Positions 43,868 through 55,620 are shown, counted from the stretch's first letter. The stretch: DNA of 64,000 nucleotides from Oxytricha trifallax (GCA_000711775.1 ARYC01000372.1:1-64000); one strand, 5' to 3'. A program made the numbers and translations. Notes: generated by a model from the letters alone, not told the origin.

Positions 43868-45483
43868 ATCTTTTATTTTATATTATTAAATTATAATCCA
43901 AGTTAGTGGAACATAAGAGCGAAATGCCCAACTTCTCGACCTACACAAAGAACTTCATTCAAACCCTCATCCGAGGGTCCAGACTCAAAGACATCATCGA
44001 CACCATCATCTCAGAGTCTATGAACAACGATTGGGGACACCTTACTATTCAGAAAGTCATCTACATAGCCAAAAAAGTTGCCTAGATCAACCCAGCCCTA
44101 ATCTTTAAACTTAGAAATGAAGGGAAAATCAGAGCTCACAACCAGAACAACCACTACATTGCTAATTGGTTAGAACTCCTAGCTTAGTCACTCTATCTAG
44201 TCCAAGTTAACAACAAATGGATTCCTAAAACCTAACAACCAGCTACTGATTTTGGAAAACTCAACTCCTCCTCACCGGAGTTCATTCCAAAGCCTTCCTC
44301 CCCCACTAACACCAAAATCGACTTCCAACTTACCAGCGAACTCACATAGTTCCATAACAAGTTCACTCACCAAGAACTTTAGAACCTTAACTAACAGTTC
44401 ATGCAGGAAGAGCAGGAATTCTTAGCTTCCTAATGCGCCATTCTTTAAGCGCCAATAGACAAGTCTAGCTCACTAGACTATGATTCTGAAGCCGACATCT
44501 CCTTCTATGAAGGAGGTGAATAATCCCTGACGCCCTCTAATGCGTCATCAATCAAGTTCCCTATTCAATAGAATCCCTTAATCCTTATTGAGGAATCACC
44601 CTTTAATAAGATTTCTGACTAGGAAAAATTAAAACAAGATTCCTAATTAATAATAAAATATTAATCACTATTAAATATGAGTGAACACAGAGACGCCCAA
44701 ATGAACGACAAGTCTTCAGTCAAGTTCAAAGACCTTCCAGACTTCTACTCAACTAAGACGGACCTAGCATTCAAAACCCTAGTCGACGAAGCCAACGATG
44801 GCACTAAAGTCTCAGCCAGAACCCTCTTTAAAGCCCTAGAGCTTAAAGAACAGATCGTCTCCCTCAGAATTCAATCAGCAACCCAAGAACTAGCTAACAC
44901 AATTGCTTACTACTTCGAACAAATCGAAGACATCCTTGATAGAGACACTAAAGCTTAGCATACTATAGCAAACGACGCCGGTACTCCTAAGCAAATCAGA
45001 ACCTTCCTTAAAACCATTGACAAGCTTAGATCCTACAATCAGGATGTAATCATGTACTGCGACACAGACCAAGACCACATGCTCAACACAAACACTATTA
45101 GATTCAAAACCCCTTGGAATTACTCCAAGAACCTTTCAACCGACATCATCTTCTTTATGAAGGAAAATTTTAAATCTTTTATCTCCCTTGGTCTCATCAA
45201 ATTCTCTGTTAAAATCTTATAAGTTTAATCACCCATTAAATATAAACACGTAGGTGACGACACGGTCACCATCCTAAGACAAGACAGAAGAAGATAAAAC
45301 CAATTCACTGGTAGAAAACCTAACAACAAACAAAGACAACCAAAGAAACCCAGAAGAAACAACAAAAAGAGAAGAAACAACCAAAGGAACTGAGTTCCTT
45401 TTTAATGATATGCTCAGGGGGTCTTGAACCCTCGATGCGAGTTAATTATTATTATTATTATTATTATTATTATCTTTTATTTT
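43868..45483 (+). mobile_element. Retroposon R2, apparently full-length, with target duplication
   Basis: The 12-bp repeat ATCTTTTATTTT lies at 43868-43879 and 45472-45483. Between them the element has a 44-nt 5' leader, one long ORF (43924-45393), a short 3' leader with a stem-loop (GGGGGTCTTGAACCCTC near 45417) and an (ATT)n tail ending at 45471. The tail and target duplication are those of LINE-type target-primed insertion. No reverse transcriptase or endonuclease is encoded, so it would depend on an enzyme from elsewhere. Its start resembles the R1 start (ATTATTAAATT). Base composition is much richer in C than its surroundings. Confidence 0.85.
43924..45393 (+). CDS. Retroposon R2 ORF, 489 residues, uninterrupted in ciliate code
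   Basis: Starts at ATG 43924 (MPNFSTYTKNFIQTLIRGSR), 44 nt inside the element, and stops at TGA 45391-45393. Seventeen or more in-frame TAA/TAG codons read as Gln. Residues 1-100 look globular (LKDIIDTIISESMNNDWGHL; LIFKLRNEGKIRAHNQNNHY), about 100-250 are Ser/Pro/Gln/Glu-rich linker, 250-440 are helical (ARTLFKALELKEQIVSLRIQ; YYFEQIEDILDR), and the last ~50 are strongly basic (RRRQNQFTGRKPNNKQRQPK), as for an RNA-binding tail. No RT, endonuclease or zinc knuckle. By analogy with ORF1 proteins of LINEs it could coat the element RNA; this is inference. Codons end in C far more than in neighbouring genes. The intact frame suggests recent activity. Confidence 0.85.
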
Positions 45484-46448
45484 TACAGGTTGCAGAAAAG
45501 TAAGGGCAGTGGCATTAGCATAGCAAATTGCCTAAAATTGAAATAATTATTATTTAAAAAAATTATAAAATGTTTTAATATTAAGGATTAAAATAATAAA
45601 CATTTATTATAATTAAATTGTAAAATTATATAAATTAATATACTAACTTCAGGGGTGTGCTCCTAAACAACAATCACCCTTCTTAAGTTAGATATGAACA
45701 TTAAAATAAAGCAGTAAACCAACAAAACAAATTAAATAAGAGTTAATATAGTTTGTATAGGTAATTCAAATTAATTAAATAAAGATGCTCTTTTAAATAT
45801 TTCATTTAACTTTTAATTTAAGTAAATCACCTTAAGTCAGGATCATTTTTTAAAGAAATGAGAAAGATAAATTTGACAAATTTTCAGCTTGAAAAATAAA
45901 AACAGAATAACCTTAAAATAAAATCACACTAAAAATAATATTAAAATTTAATTATTATAAGCAATATGTTTATAAATTATTTTTAATTTATAATATAGAT
46001 GCAACACTCCTTGTTTATGATTTTAAAATTTTAAATATAATAGTAATTTTTTTGTCTTCAATAACCTTTTTGAGAATATATAAATAATCACAAGAAGTAT
46101 TTATGAAAAATAAAAGGGCATTTAGGGCAAGATAATTGTACTTTTGATTAAATAATTCAAATATTATAAAAGTTTCACTTGTAACAATCTTACATTATTT
46201 CTTTAAATATTTATAAAGTTATAGTTTAGTAAATAATATCAATTTCTATATTAAATTCTTTTTAATATCAATAATTTATGGTTATATATCGTTTAATTTA
46301 GATAATTGAACCCTCAGTAAATATCTCTGAAATGTATTTGTTGATTACCTTATTGTTATAACTAATAAAAAATTTAGTTAGCAACTGCTTCAATTGCAAT
46401 CTGAAATTGATTATTTTTATTATTGGTAAATTTTACCTCACCTTAAGT
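45484..46448. other. AT-rich stretch, no gene seen
   Basis: A+T-rich DNA between retroposon R2 and TBE-C; nothing supportable. Confidence 0.5.
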
Positions 46449-46579
46449 AATCAAAACCCCAAAACCCCTTAGTGAGGTTTATAAATGCTTTGATTTGTAG
46501 GGTCTTAATTGGGTTAGTATAGAAAACGCAGATTTTATATGAATTTAATGAATACTTAATAAGTATTAGTGTACTTAAT

Positions 46580-48042
46580 TCAAACAAATTTTATCTGCTT
46601 ATCTTTGTGATACATCTTGAATCTAGCAGTCTGTAGTTGTTCTAGTAAATCATCTAATGATTATCTTGGATATGATGGAGCTTTTACGATGGTCATCTCA
46701 ACTATCTTCTTAATTTCATTGCATATTTCATCATGTTTAATATGTTTAGCTGCCAAACTTATTCATTATTTCTCATGTTTTGTTCCAAAGTATGACATAC
46801 TTTCCATATCGCACTCTAAGATAATTGCAGCTACCGCCCAAACATCCCATTATACAGAGCCATTTGTCCATTTCTCTCTTATAGGGAAGTATCCTGGAGT
46901 GCCTAAAACCTTAGCTAAAGTCACTATCTCTTGTCTTATTGCTCTGTTGAAATATATGACTACTACTTCTAAAGGGCAGAGGTTTATCATAACATTTTTA
47001 GGCTTCAAATCTCAATGAACATACCCTAGATCATGGAGCTCTTTTACACCCTTAGTTATTTCTGTGAGTATCTCATTCAAATCATCAAGATATCTTTTAT
47101 GATAGAGATACTCTCTTAGAGTCATTTCAAATTTCTTGAATCTTAGTGCGATAAAACCATAGCTTAATATGACACCATCTAACTTTAGCAAATTTTTGCA
47201 ATCTTTTCTTGAGCCTCTCTAAGAATCATGTATTAATTAGCAAATTAATTTTAATATTGCTCGTTCTTAATGAGATGCTTGAATGGATATACCTTGTTAG
47301 CGAATTCATCAACAACTATAAGTTTTACCTTGTCTGGTACGTCAATAATAAAATAGTTCTCAATACAGCTGCTTATGTCAACTGCATTTAATGCATGTAT
47401 ATACATTGCTCTCTCTTATAAGCATGCAATATACATACCATTTGCTGGTTGGTTTATAGAATCCAATCGCTTCTATCTCTTAAGTATCACCTACTTTTTT
47501 TAATTTTTTTGTTCTTTATATGACTTTAGAGAGTTATTTTTTCTTTTAGCAGGTACATGCTTTTAAGTCTCCTCATCTTTTATCAGGAATTCGCTTAAAT
47601 GATGCTTTTGCATATGCCTCTTTACTTTGCCTGAGTAAGTATAAGACTTCATGAATGTTATGCACTAATATCTACCATCTACTTTATCATGCTCAAAGTA
47701 GATTTTAGCTCTCCCAGAGTGTACCTCTTTGATATGCCTCTTCAAGCTAGACTCAGTTGAGAAGAAATTTTAGCAGTCTTCACATTAAAAAGTTTTAATT
47801 TTATCTATTTGTTTGCTGTTCCTTATCTTCCTCAACCAATTCAACTTATGTTTAAACTCCCCTCTCAGCACTCTACTTCTTGTTTTAAACTTAAATAGTA
47901 AAGACCTCAGCTTCAAACTCTAGAGCTCTTAGCTCTACCTCCTTTTCAATATAAATTACTTCTGGTTTCTTTGAGGACTCAAAGTTGAGCAATGATTAAC
48001 CTGTTCCAAGAGAACTGCCTTAGGATTTAAGTTAGCCGCCAT
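46580..48042 (-). pseudogene. TBE-C 57-kDa zinc-finger/kinase gene
   Basis: Starts at ATG 48042 (MAANLNPKAVLLEQVNHCST), after TTTAAATTCAAATTTAAAT, a motif kept in front of this gene in all three TBEs. The zinc-finger region near 47840-47600 reads CEDCQNFFSTESSLKRHIKE, then SYTYSGKVKRHMQKHH. The kinase part, 47180-46620, reads LLKLDGVILSYGFIALRFKK, then the catalytic loop HxDLKPKNVMINL, then VLGTPGYFPIREKW and VQWDVWAVAAIILE. Relative to TBE-B, the Arg codon of the HRD motif is TGA, and one base is missing in an A run near 47195. A further early frame slip is possible around residue 30. The kinase lacks an obvious glycine loop. Ends at TGA 46580. Confidence 0.85.
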
Positions 48043-48341
48043 GTTTAAATTCAAATTTAAATTTCTATTATAATGCTCTAATAACCTCTCAAGTTATAGT
48101 TACACTGTAAAGGAGTTTACCCTGTAGCAATAATGGTTTATTTTGAAGTGTTAGACATCATATTTATGCTTAGTTTATAGCTATAAATTTTCTAATTTTA
48201 TGCTTAATATTTTTAATATTCGTGCCAACTTCGAAAAATTTCAGGTTAGTACTAGTACCATATTTAGTAGTAAGTTTTTAAACAATAGGATCCAGAAGTC
48301 TATAAATTATAATTTGAAATTCATTAATAGGAAGAACAAAG

Positions 48342-49133
48342 ATGGAATCACTCAATGATCAGATGAAAAGAGTTAAGGCTAAATAAATGATATCAAGATT
48401 AAGAAGTAAAAAATGATCTCTATCGATACATAACTTTACATGGTAAGATAACTTGATGACTATTAACAAATTATACAGTTGGCTTATTCCTTCCAACAAT
48501 GGAAAGTACCAAAATTTCATTCTTGAAAGCAATACTTTGTTAGGAGAAGAAAGCTTTTAAAAATAAAGAGATTAAACTAATAGAAATTCCAAACTACCCT
48601 GAGATTTCAGTCACTAATCTTTATGAGGATGCCATGTAAGATGAGGAAGTGGTAGTTTACCTTCCTACCAAGAAACAACTCTCTAATAAACTACCAGAGA
48701 GGAACTTTTTCTTTGGTGTTCTTGGCACAATAAAAGTGGAGTATCTCAGAGAAATAATTAAAGAAGCACATAAGAAACGATATTTTATCTCTCCTGAATA
48801 TTAATAGAAGCAAGGCATACTTATAAGCGAGACTTGGCTCGCAGAGCATAAGAATCATCCATTCCACTCTAGTAAGAATTGATTCATAACTTTTTAGGGA
48901 AACCTGGAACTGGTAGATTCCTAATGAAAGGGCATGCGAATGTTCACAGAGAGAGAAAGTCACAGACAATTCATGAAGTGAGCAAGAAACTTTACAAAGA
49001 TATTTATAAGCCAGATGAAATGAACATAGACTCAGGACCTGCCACTAAGAGAAGAAATATGGGCCCAAGTCAGCCATAAGAAGAGGAGAAGAAAGAGAAG
49101 CCAAATCAATTTCTGGGTTAATTTAATATGTGA
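48342..49133 (+). pseudogene. TBE-C 22-kDa protein gene (two introns)
   Basis: Starts at ATG 48342 (MESLNDQMKRVKAKQMISRL). An extra A near 48408 shifts the frame after LRSKK compared with TBE-B. Intron 1 (48443-48478, 36 nt) and intron 2 (48872-48897, 26 nt) have GTAAG...AG borders. The body is open: IEIPNYPEISVTNLYEDAMQ, RNFFFGVLGTIKVEYLREII, QGILISETWLAEHKNHPFHS, then after intron 2 RKPGTGRFLMKGHANVHRER and a basic/acidic tail to TGA 49131-49133. It ends 6 bp from the end of the convergent transposase gene. Function unknown. Confidence 0.85.
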
Positions 49134-49139
49134 AATTAG

Positions 49140-50205
49140 TCACTCATTTAAATCTAAAACTTATTTATAAACATTCATTCTTCCTTTCCTTGCACATATT
49201 GTAGTCTTATCTTTATTCATTCTCTTGCAACTACTTTGAATTAAGTCTACTGTATCGATTGGTAAATCATGCATTAGATGATATAGCTGTAGCTTCTTGT
49301 AGTAAGTCTTGATTTAACTCCAGTAAAATTCAATTCCATTAAATTATGGACTATAAGGAACGTTGTATACAGGAGTTATGTCTAACTCCTCATAAGTTTT
49401 CTTTGACTCCTTAGTCTTATGAACTGATAAGATATCAATAAACAAGATGATTGCTTAGTTGCTATACTTCTCTCTGAGCTTATGCAAGAACTCAATATAC
49501 TGCTCTCGCTTAATAGAGCGAGGATGAATGACATAACTTTCTAAGCCTGAATCTTCGCTAATACCATCTAAAATTGCATGGGTGACAACCTTGACTTTTT
49601 AGTCATAAACTTCTATGTTATCATACTTCTTGTACCATGACTTATTAATAAAGGTGTTGAAGGTAAACACAGCTTCATCAGCGTGTATGAACTTGATGTT
49701 ATTAGTAATAGCTCTCTGCATTTAATCATATATATAGTTTAAATTATTACTATAAAATGGCACTGTGAAATCAATCACTCTCTTCACTCTGTTGACAGTC
49801 TTGAAAGTAATGCCATTTCTTCTATAAATATTAGAAATAGTCTAAGGAGAGATAAGCATGTCAGGAAACTTGCGATGAAACATGACAGCTCGTTAGTCTA
49901 GAGGATAGTGTGCCCATTACTTAAGCGTCTTAGAATCACAGAGGTAGTCAATATGGGTCTGAGAGAACTTTTATTTTCTTGCTGGATGTTTTCAAGAGCT
50001 GAGAATTATAATGCTAAACAGCCAACAAGCAATGATACCTAACTGTTGAGGCACTCTTGAGCAGGAGCTTTGCTATAGCAGCATAATTCATTACTGGTTT
50101 GACTTAGTCTATATTAATACTTGTACCATACCTAAGCTTAAGCAGTAAATCTAAATATTACTCATCATAAATAGACCCTAAATTTCGCTAATTTCTATTT
50201 CTCAT
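49140..50205 (-). pseudogene. TBE-C 42-kDa DDE transposase
   Basis: Starts at ATG 50205 (MRNRNQRNLGSIYDEQYLDL), 101 bp inside the right end, with a helix-turn-helix-like start (LKLRYGTSINIDQVK; NYAAIAKLLLKSASTVRYH). Acidic triad: FIHADEAVFTFN, ILFIDILSVHKTKES, NGIEFYWSQIKTYY, as in the D35E IS630/Tc1 superfamily. The rest is well conserved with TBE-B (NRVKRVIDFTVPFY; ESYVIHPRSIKREQYIEF). A one-base change near 49965 (between KVLSDP and HIDYLCDSKTL) breaks the frame. In Oxytricha, TBE transposases are known to take part in genome rearrangement; this copy looks recently lost. Confidence 0.88.
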
Positions 50206-50309
50206 TTTGCAAATTGGCCTAATTTCTCTACTAACCCCAATAAGACCCCAACTATACTCTACAAATCAAAGCACTTATAAACCTGACTAAGGGTTTTGGG
50301 GTTTTGAAT

Positions 50310-51109
50310 GGAGTTACTGTTAAAAAAATTTGAATAAACAAATCTTTTATAATGAATAAATAATTAACTGTAAATTGACAAGTTAGGAGAAGTTGGATTA
50401 GAGCAGACAATTTTTTTAATGTGATTATTCATGAACTTATAAATATAACCTTAATATAAAAAAGCAAAAGTTAAAATTATATAAAAACACCATATTAATA
50501 AACAGAGTAAACTATTCTAAGTTTACTAATAAGTACAATTAATGTCACTGAAAGAGTTATTGAAAATGCAATGAAGAATAAGCTGCATTGAAGTAAATTT
50601 TTTTGATATCTACAATTATTAAATTGCTTTCTAAAGTATAGTAAGAGTTAATGTTAATTGATTGTTTAGGGTTCTTATTGAATTAATTGATAGTCAGGAT
50701 TATATAGTATTGATTCTTCAATACATGGCATGCAAAGTGCTCTTGTTAATGTAGCTATCATTATTAAGCGGGTAATACTTATGGCAAAATAGTATTTAAT
50801 TAATAAATATAATACAACAAATGATTAAATTGAATAGTCGGAGTGTGTAAATAGAGAGAGCAAGTTGATTCTAAATGCATCTTTAATTAATTACATAAAT
50901 ATGAGTAGTTTCTAAAATATTTATAGACACGTTAAATAGATTAATTAAATGGTTTTCATTTTAATTTCCTATTCTTTCATTTATTCCCTAATTCCTCACC
51001 ATAAAGCACTTGTTTTTCCTAGCAATATTTCTAATTAATTATTAATTTTATATTAAATCAAATCAAATTGAATCACATACTTGCGAGTGGATGAATGATT
51101 TTCGTTTAT
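50310..51109. other. AT-rich stretch, no gene seen
   Basis: A+T-rich DNA right of TBE-C. No frame or repeat supported. Confidence 0.5.
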
Positions 51110-51320
51110 AACTAATTGTGAGTTATCTGTTACAATAAATTTAGGTACCTAGGAACAGTTCGGTCTCAGCACTGGTTTAGCAATGGACCTATATTAGTAT
51201 TGCAACTTCAGTGTCAGTGATAATCCCGTGTAAAATAGGCATTTGTTTCTTAAGAGGACATATTCTTCGCATTTTGCTTCATTAGAAACTGTGCAATACT
51301 GTTGCTTCATATATTCTAAA
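51110..51320 (+). other. Short coding-like island
   Basis: A plus-strand run without TGA reads QEQFGLSTGLAMDLYQYCNF and KRTYSSHFASLETVQYCC, in a patch with clearly higher GC than the ~80% A+T flanks. Length about 70 codons. No start, stop or family is evident. It may be one macronuclear-destined segment flanked by eliminated DNA. Confidence 0.3.
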
Positions 51321-51329
51321 AAAAACAAT

Positions 51330-52150
51330 TTATATAATTGTAATATAATATTAATTTAACAAATCAGTATAAATAATTTGTTAAATTAATAACATAATAA
51401 TTATCTTAAGATAGTCCTTAGAATTGTTGCTCTTATTTATTGTTGAAAATAATAAATTTTTATGTAAAACTAAAAGACAAAATTATTTGTATGTAACTAA
51501 TAAGTGATTTAAGTTATAACAAAAAGAAGAACCTGATATCAATGTAAAAAAGTCATTTGGTCTTTAATAAACATATATAATAAATAATATAAAGTTGTTT
51601 AAGTTTTTATTAGGTATTAATTTGTATATTTATTGTATATTTTTTCTATTTTAATATTATTAATGTAAAATTTTAAATATCGTATTCAAAAGTTCATGAG
51701 TAATTATATCTCAGTTTTTATTTATATACGCTATTATTCGTGTTGTTAATAATAAGGAAAATTTGTTGCCTCAACAAATACATAAATTGTGAACTTCATA
51801 ATCAGATTCTAATATTCAAACTAAAGTATTAAATATTTGATAACAATATAAATTTTTAATCTTAAATTTGGAAATTTCACATCTTAAATTGCAACTTATA
51901 CAGCATTTACTCATTATATTTGATATTGTTTACTTAGATATAGTTAATTTAAATGAGACATCAAGTCACTAATAAAGTAAGAAATGGCGGCACTTTAATT
52001 TTACTTTCTCATTTGTGAATTACTAACTATAATTAATAAATATAATGAGTAAATAAAGAATTTATTTATTAGATAATGGTAAAATTAAATGTTTAACAAC
52101 TTAATTGGGATTTATAAATAGCAAATACAATTCTTACAAATTATAGTATC
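51330..52150. other. AT-rich stretch, no gene seen
   Basis: Very A+T-rich; nothing supportable. Confidence 0.5.
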
Positions 52151-52159
52151 TTCTTATCT

Positions 52160-53040
52160 TCTCATCATCTGGTATTTATCATCTTGACTTGCTTGATTCT
52201 CTGAATTCTTATGTTCATTCTTGAGTGTGTTTAAATTTGTTTGTGCTTTTGCTAAATAACACCTTTAATTCTTCAATAAATAATTCCATTTACAATTCTA
52301 CTCAGTTCCTCGGAACCAACTCACCCCATAAGTCTATCTATGAGATAATTTTCGCATTTTGAGTTTCTTTCTCTTCAAACTTTGTCTGCTATAGGGTTTC
52401 ATTGCAACTCATTCTTATTATCTTTATCGTCTTTTCCTCGACTGCAATCCCCGATTTTCTAATTTCAAGTTTCATGAGACCAACTTCAAACTTGAACATG
52501 AGATAGTAATATTTTTCATGCTTATCCAATACTTGACGATGATCTGGAAGATAGGTTTTCCCACAAGTCCCAAAGGTAGGTTGTTTGCTATTTGCATTGC
52601 CATCACTCTACAGTCCTGTGGATCTAATACTTGGTTTATTTCATGTTCTTTGACAATCTTGTCAGGAGCATAAGTTTTCCATATTATCTCTACTATTATA
52701 ATATTGATCTATTCCTTGTATTTCTAAATTCAAGTCAAGTTTTAACCTTTTTTCTTTAGTCATATACCTCCATGGCTCTTGACTCTAGGTGATTCTTTGT
52801 ATGATCCAATTTCTACAGCCTTTCATACTACTCTGGCAGCTAATTAAAATTATGGTGCTCATTACATCTTGTTTATTTCTCCAGAATTAACCATTCTGCA
52901 TTTTCCTGTTTGTTGACTCAATGGTTCTCTCTATTTTAACTCCTCCTATGTCAATCAGGGAGATTGGTGGAAGTATCATTTTAGAGGTCTTTAATTCTTT
53001 GGTCTGAGCCTCTACAACTTAGCGTAAGCATACCTTCCAA
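52160..53040 (-). pseudogene. Unrecognised minus-strand gene, frame-shifted
   Basis: Coding on the minus strand from about 53040. The first block is about 125 codons: KTSKMILPPISLIDIGGVKI, MQNGQFWRNKQDVMSTIILI, QEPWRYMTKEKRLKLDLNLE. A frame change near 52675 leads to TYAPDKIVKEHEINQVLDPQ, and a second near 52580 to GTCGKTYLPDHRQVLDKHEK, a Cys/His-containing stretch, and EKTIKIIRMSCNETLQQTKF, ending at TGA near 52313. The block begins after a CAG that could be an intron acceptor. I recognise no family. The order of the blocks in one direction suggests one protein with two indels or two short eliminated segments. Confidence 0.45.
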
Positions 53041-53059
53041 GTTTTTTCCTGAATAAACA

Positions 53060-54770
53060 GTCAATAAATACTCTCCTTTTAAATGTTTAAGTATTATCAA
53101 CATTAAGAATTGCTATTTATATTATAGTAATATTAAAATTATACTTCCTTTGTAAAATTTATTTATTTTTATGCCTCCTTTTTATTGAAAATACTTCTAG
53201 TTTATTTTATTAAATTTTAAATAACTACAATTCAAATAAATAATAGCAACAGTATTATATACATATAATTGAATGCAACAAGTATCTTTTATTGTTGTAT
53301 CTAACTATATTTTTAGAGTATTTAGATTTCCTTGTAAAATATGAAACATCATTTATTCATAAAAGCAACTTTTTCTTATAAGGCAAGAATGAAAGAGATT
53401 ATAATCTTTTACATTAGACTAAATATGATTAATTAGCCTAGCAATTTGAATGAACAGAGCAATTGCAATTCAACTATTAACTTTATCAATCATCATTTTA
53501 TGCCTTTAATAAGAATTTAATTCAATAAATTAAAAATCATCTTTATATAATTGATTCGTGCTAAATATGATAATTGCCTAAGTATTTACAAATTATTAAC
53601 TTTAACATTAATCAATGAATTCTTGAACGAGAATGATTGAACTTACTTTCATAGCACCATAAAAATAATACAACAGTAAAGAAAAACAGTATCAACATAT
53701 ATATTTATAATAAATAGAAAAGTATGATTTACAGGTGATATTAGGGTTTGATTGGCCCACTAATTCATCAACAATCTCATAATCAAACTATCTAGCAAGG
53801 TTAAAGCTTAAAAGTAAATCTATATGCTCCAAGATAATCCACTTATTCATGAAGTTATCAACAGATCCCACAGCCACAGACATTACTACACACTTTTAAT
53901 TGGATATTCTTCCAATGTTATTTATTTATTGATTGAAAATAAATTAATATTATATGCATTCTATAGTTACTTAATTAGAGACATCTTATTCTGTAGTTAC
54001 AAAAAAGTAATAAATTGACTAAAAATATTACTAGGAGTTTCATATCATAATTTTTTCTTATTTATAAAAAATTCAAAGAAAATATTTTTAATTCCTCAAT
54101 ACGATTAGGATCATCTTATTTAAAATTAAGGAAAACTACAAAATATATGATAAACAACATTAAATTATTATTTAATTAAATTTTGTAAAAAAAAATATTA
54201 TGAATTAGCATAAAATGAAAACTTAAATAAATAAGAAAATATTAAATAAAATGTATTAACAGACTCATTAGGTGGACGTTTAAGAATATCTTTAATGTTG
54301 TTGATGTTATTATTAATGAAGATTTATTGCTTAAGAGACATATGATTTATCTGTTAAAAATATTTTCTGAATAGTAACATTATTAGGTATATATGCACAA
54401 TAATTATCTGTACACTAAATATACTGCTGTTTATTAAAATATATTTGAATTGGGAAAATTGCAAAAATTAAATAAAGATTTAAAAGTGAATAATTATAAC
54501 AGCAAATAAATGATTTGAAATACAATTTTTAAATGAAAAAAACATAATTTTATCGAAGTTTTTAATCTGTTTAATATTTAATTTTAATTATAGAATTTAA
54601 TAGTAAATTAATGAAAGAATTAAATTACGATAAACATTATAAAGGTTAAACGAGAACAGGATTAGCGTTTAATCTACTTAACTTAATTTAAATAAAGAAT
54701 TAAAAGGTTTAAACTGATATATAGTAATGTTTAAAATTTGGGATGAATAAATAAACTGATCTCAAATACA
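53060..54770. other. AT-rich stretch, no gene seen
   Basis: A+T-rich DNA between two minus-strand coding islands. A frame near 53824-54018 on the plus strand has low-complexity composition and is not called. Confidence 0.45.
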
Positions 54771-54779
54771 TCTAATAAG

Positions 54780-55620
54780 TCCTTGTCTAGTAGTCCATAT
54801 TTATTTTAATCTCATGTAGCTTTTGTCTAGCACATCCATGTTCACACTCACAATGTTTGCTGCTTTTTCATCCTCCTCTCTATCACTCTGATATCACTTG
54901 CGCAGGCACTTTCCCATAAATACGGTAAATGGGAACTTCTACCTAGAGGATCTAGAATTAATTGGTAAACGAACTTGCTTATTACCTTTATTATGAATTC
55001 GGTTACAATAACTTAATTGGATTTGTCAAATGAAAGATCATTGGTTGCTATACTATAAGGTGTTTCAGATGGCTATCCCAGTGGATCTGTACTCGTTTAT
55101 TCTCAATGTTCAAATATTTTCTTAATCTTTGTAATACTTATTTTCTTTCGAATAAGTGAAGGTAATTTAACCTATCCATTAAGGTGAACTGAAGGGTGAT
55201 ATCAATGGCTGATGTTTTTAAATGAATTTAAGAAGCAATTTATTATAAAACATCACAGAATATGAACTCTCTTGAGTATCTATGTAAATGTAGGCTTCTT
55301 AGCACTCTTCTTTTTAGATCAGTTTTCTATATTATTGCCTAGAAAAACACTTAAATCATTTGTCCATAGCACCTCTTATTGTATTCTTCAATGTTTCATT
55401 CTTATTTTAGCTAATCTTATTAAAGTTAGCAAGATTGTGTAAGAGTGATCAGACAAGAGAAACTTTATCGAAATTACTCCAACTTGGAATTATTTATGAG
55501 TATTACATGCTTTCTCATCTTCTTCCCCATCTGCGCAATTAGTATCAAATGTTTACATTTTTGAAATATCTGAGGTAGAACTCTTCTACGGACTTGCATT
55601 CTCATGTTAGGAACTTAAAG
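54780..55620 (-). pseudogene. Unrecognised minus-strand coding island
   Basis: The best blocks are SETPYSIATNDLSFDKSNQV, TEFIIKVISKFVYQLILDPL and LPYLWESACASDIRVIERR (about 55090-54855), then after a frame change DEKAANIVSVNMDVLDKSYM to a TGA near 54771. Further left-to-right neighbours up to 55620 have open frames of less certain register. No domain is recognised. It may belong with the island at 52160-53040, which is read in the same direction, but nothing proves that. Confidence 0.38.

Larger units (their letters stand above)
46452..50306. mobile_element. TBE-C, near-complete TBE
   Basis: Starts CAAAACCCCAAAACCCCTTA and ends GGGTTTTGGGGTTTTG, with AAT on both sides (46449-46451 and 50307-50309). 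It is 3855 bp long, near the usual TBE length. Genes: 57-kDa (minus, 46580-48042), 22-kDa (plus, 48342-49133), 42-kDa (minus, 49140-50205). Each gene has at least one frame break, so it is probably inactive but young. Its proteins are close to those of TBE-B. Confidence 0.96.

Noticed and set aside
45442-45471. Trinucleotide runs at 5864, 45442 and 62040 as ordinary microsatellites
   Set aside because: Each ends exactly at a 12-bp target duplication and follows a stem-loop, so they are retroposon tails rather than random simple repeats.
47209-47391. Standard-code frames inside the TBEs (for example 46617-47018 and 47209-47391 on the plus strand)
   Set aside because: They are antisense shadows of the 57-kDa gene, which is read on the other strand with TAA/TAG as Gln.
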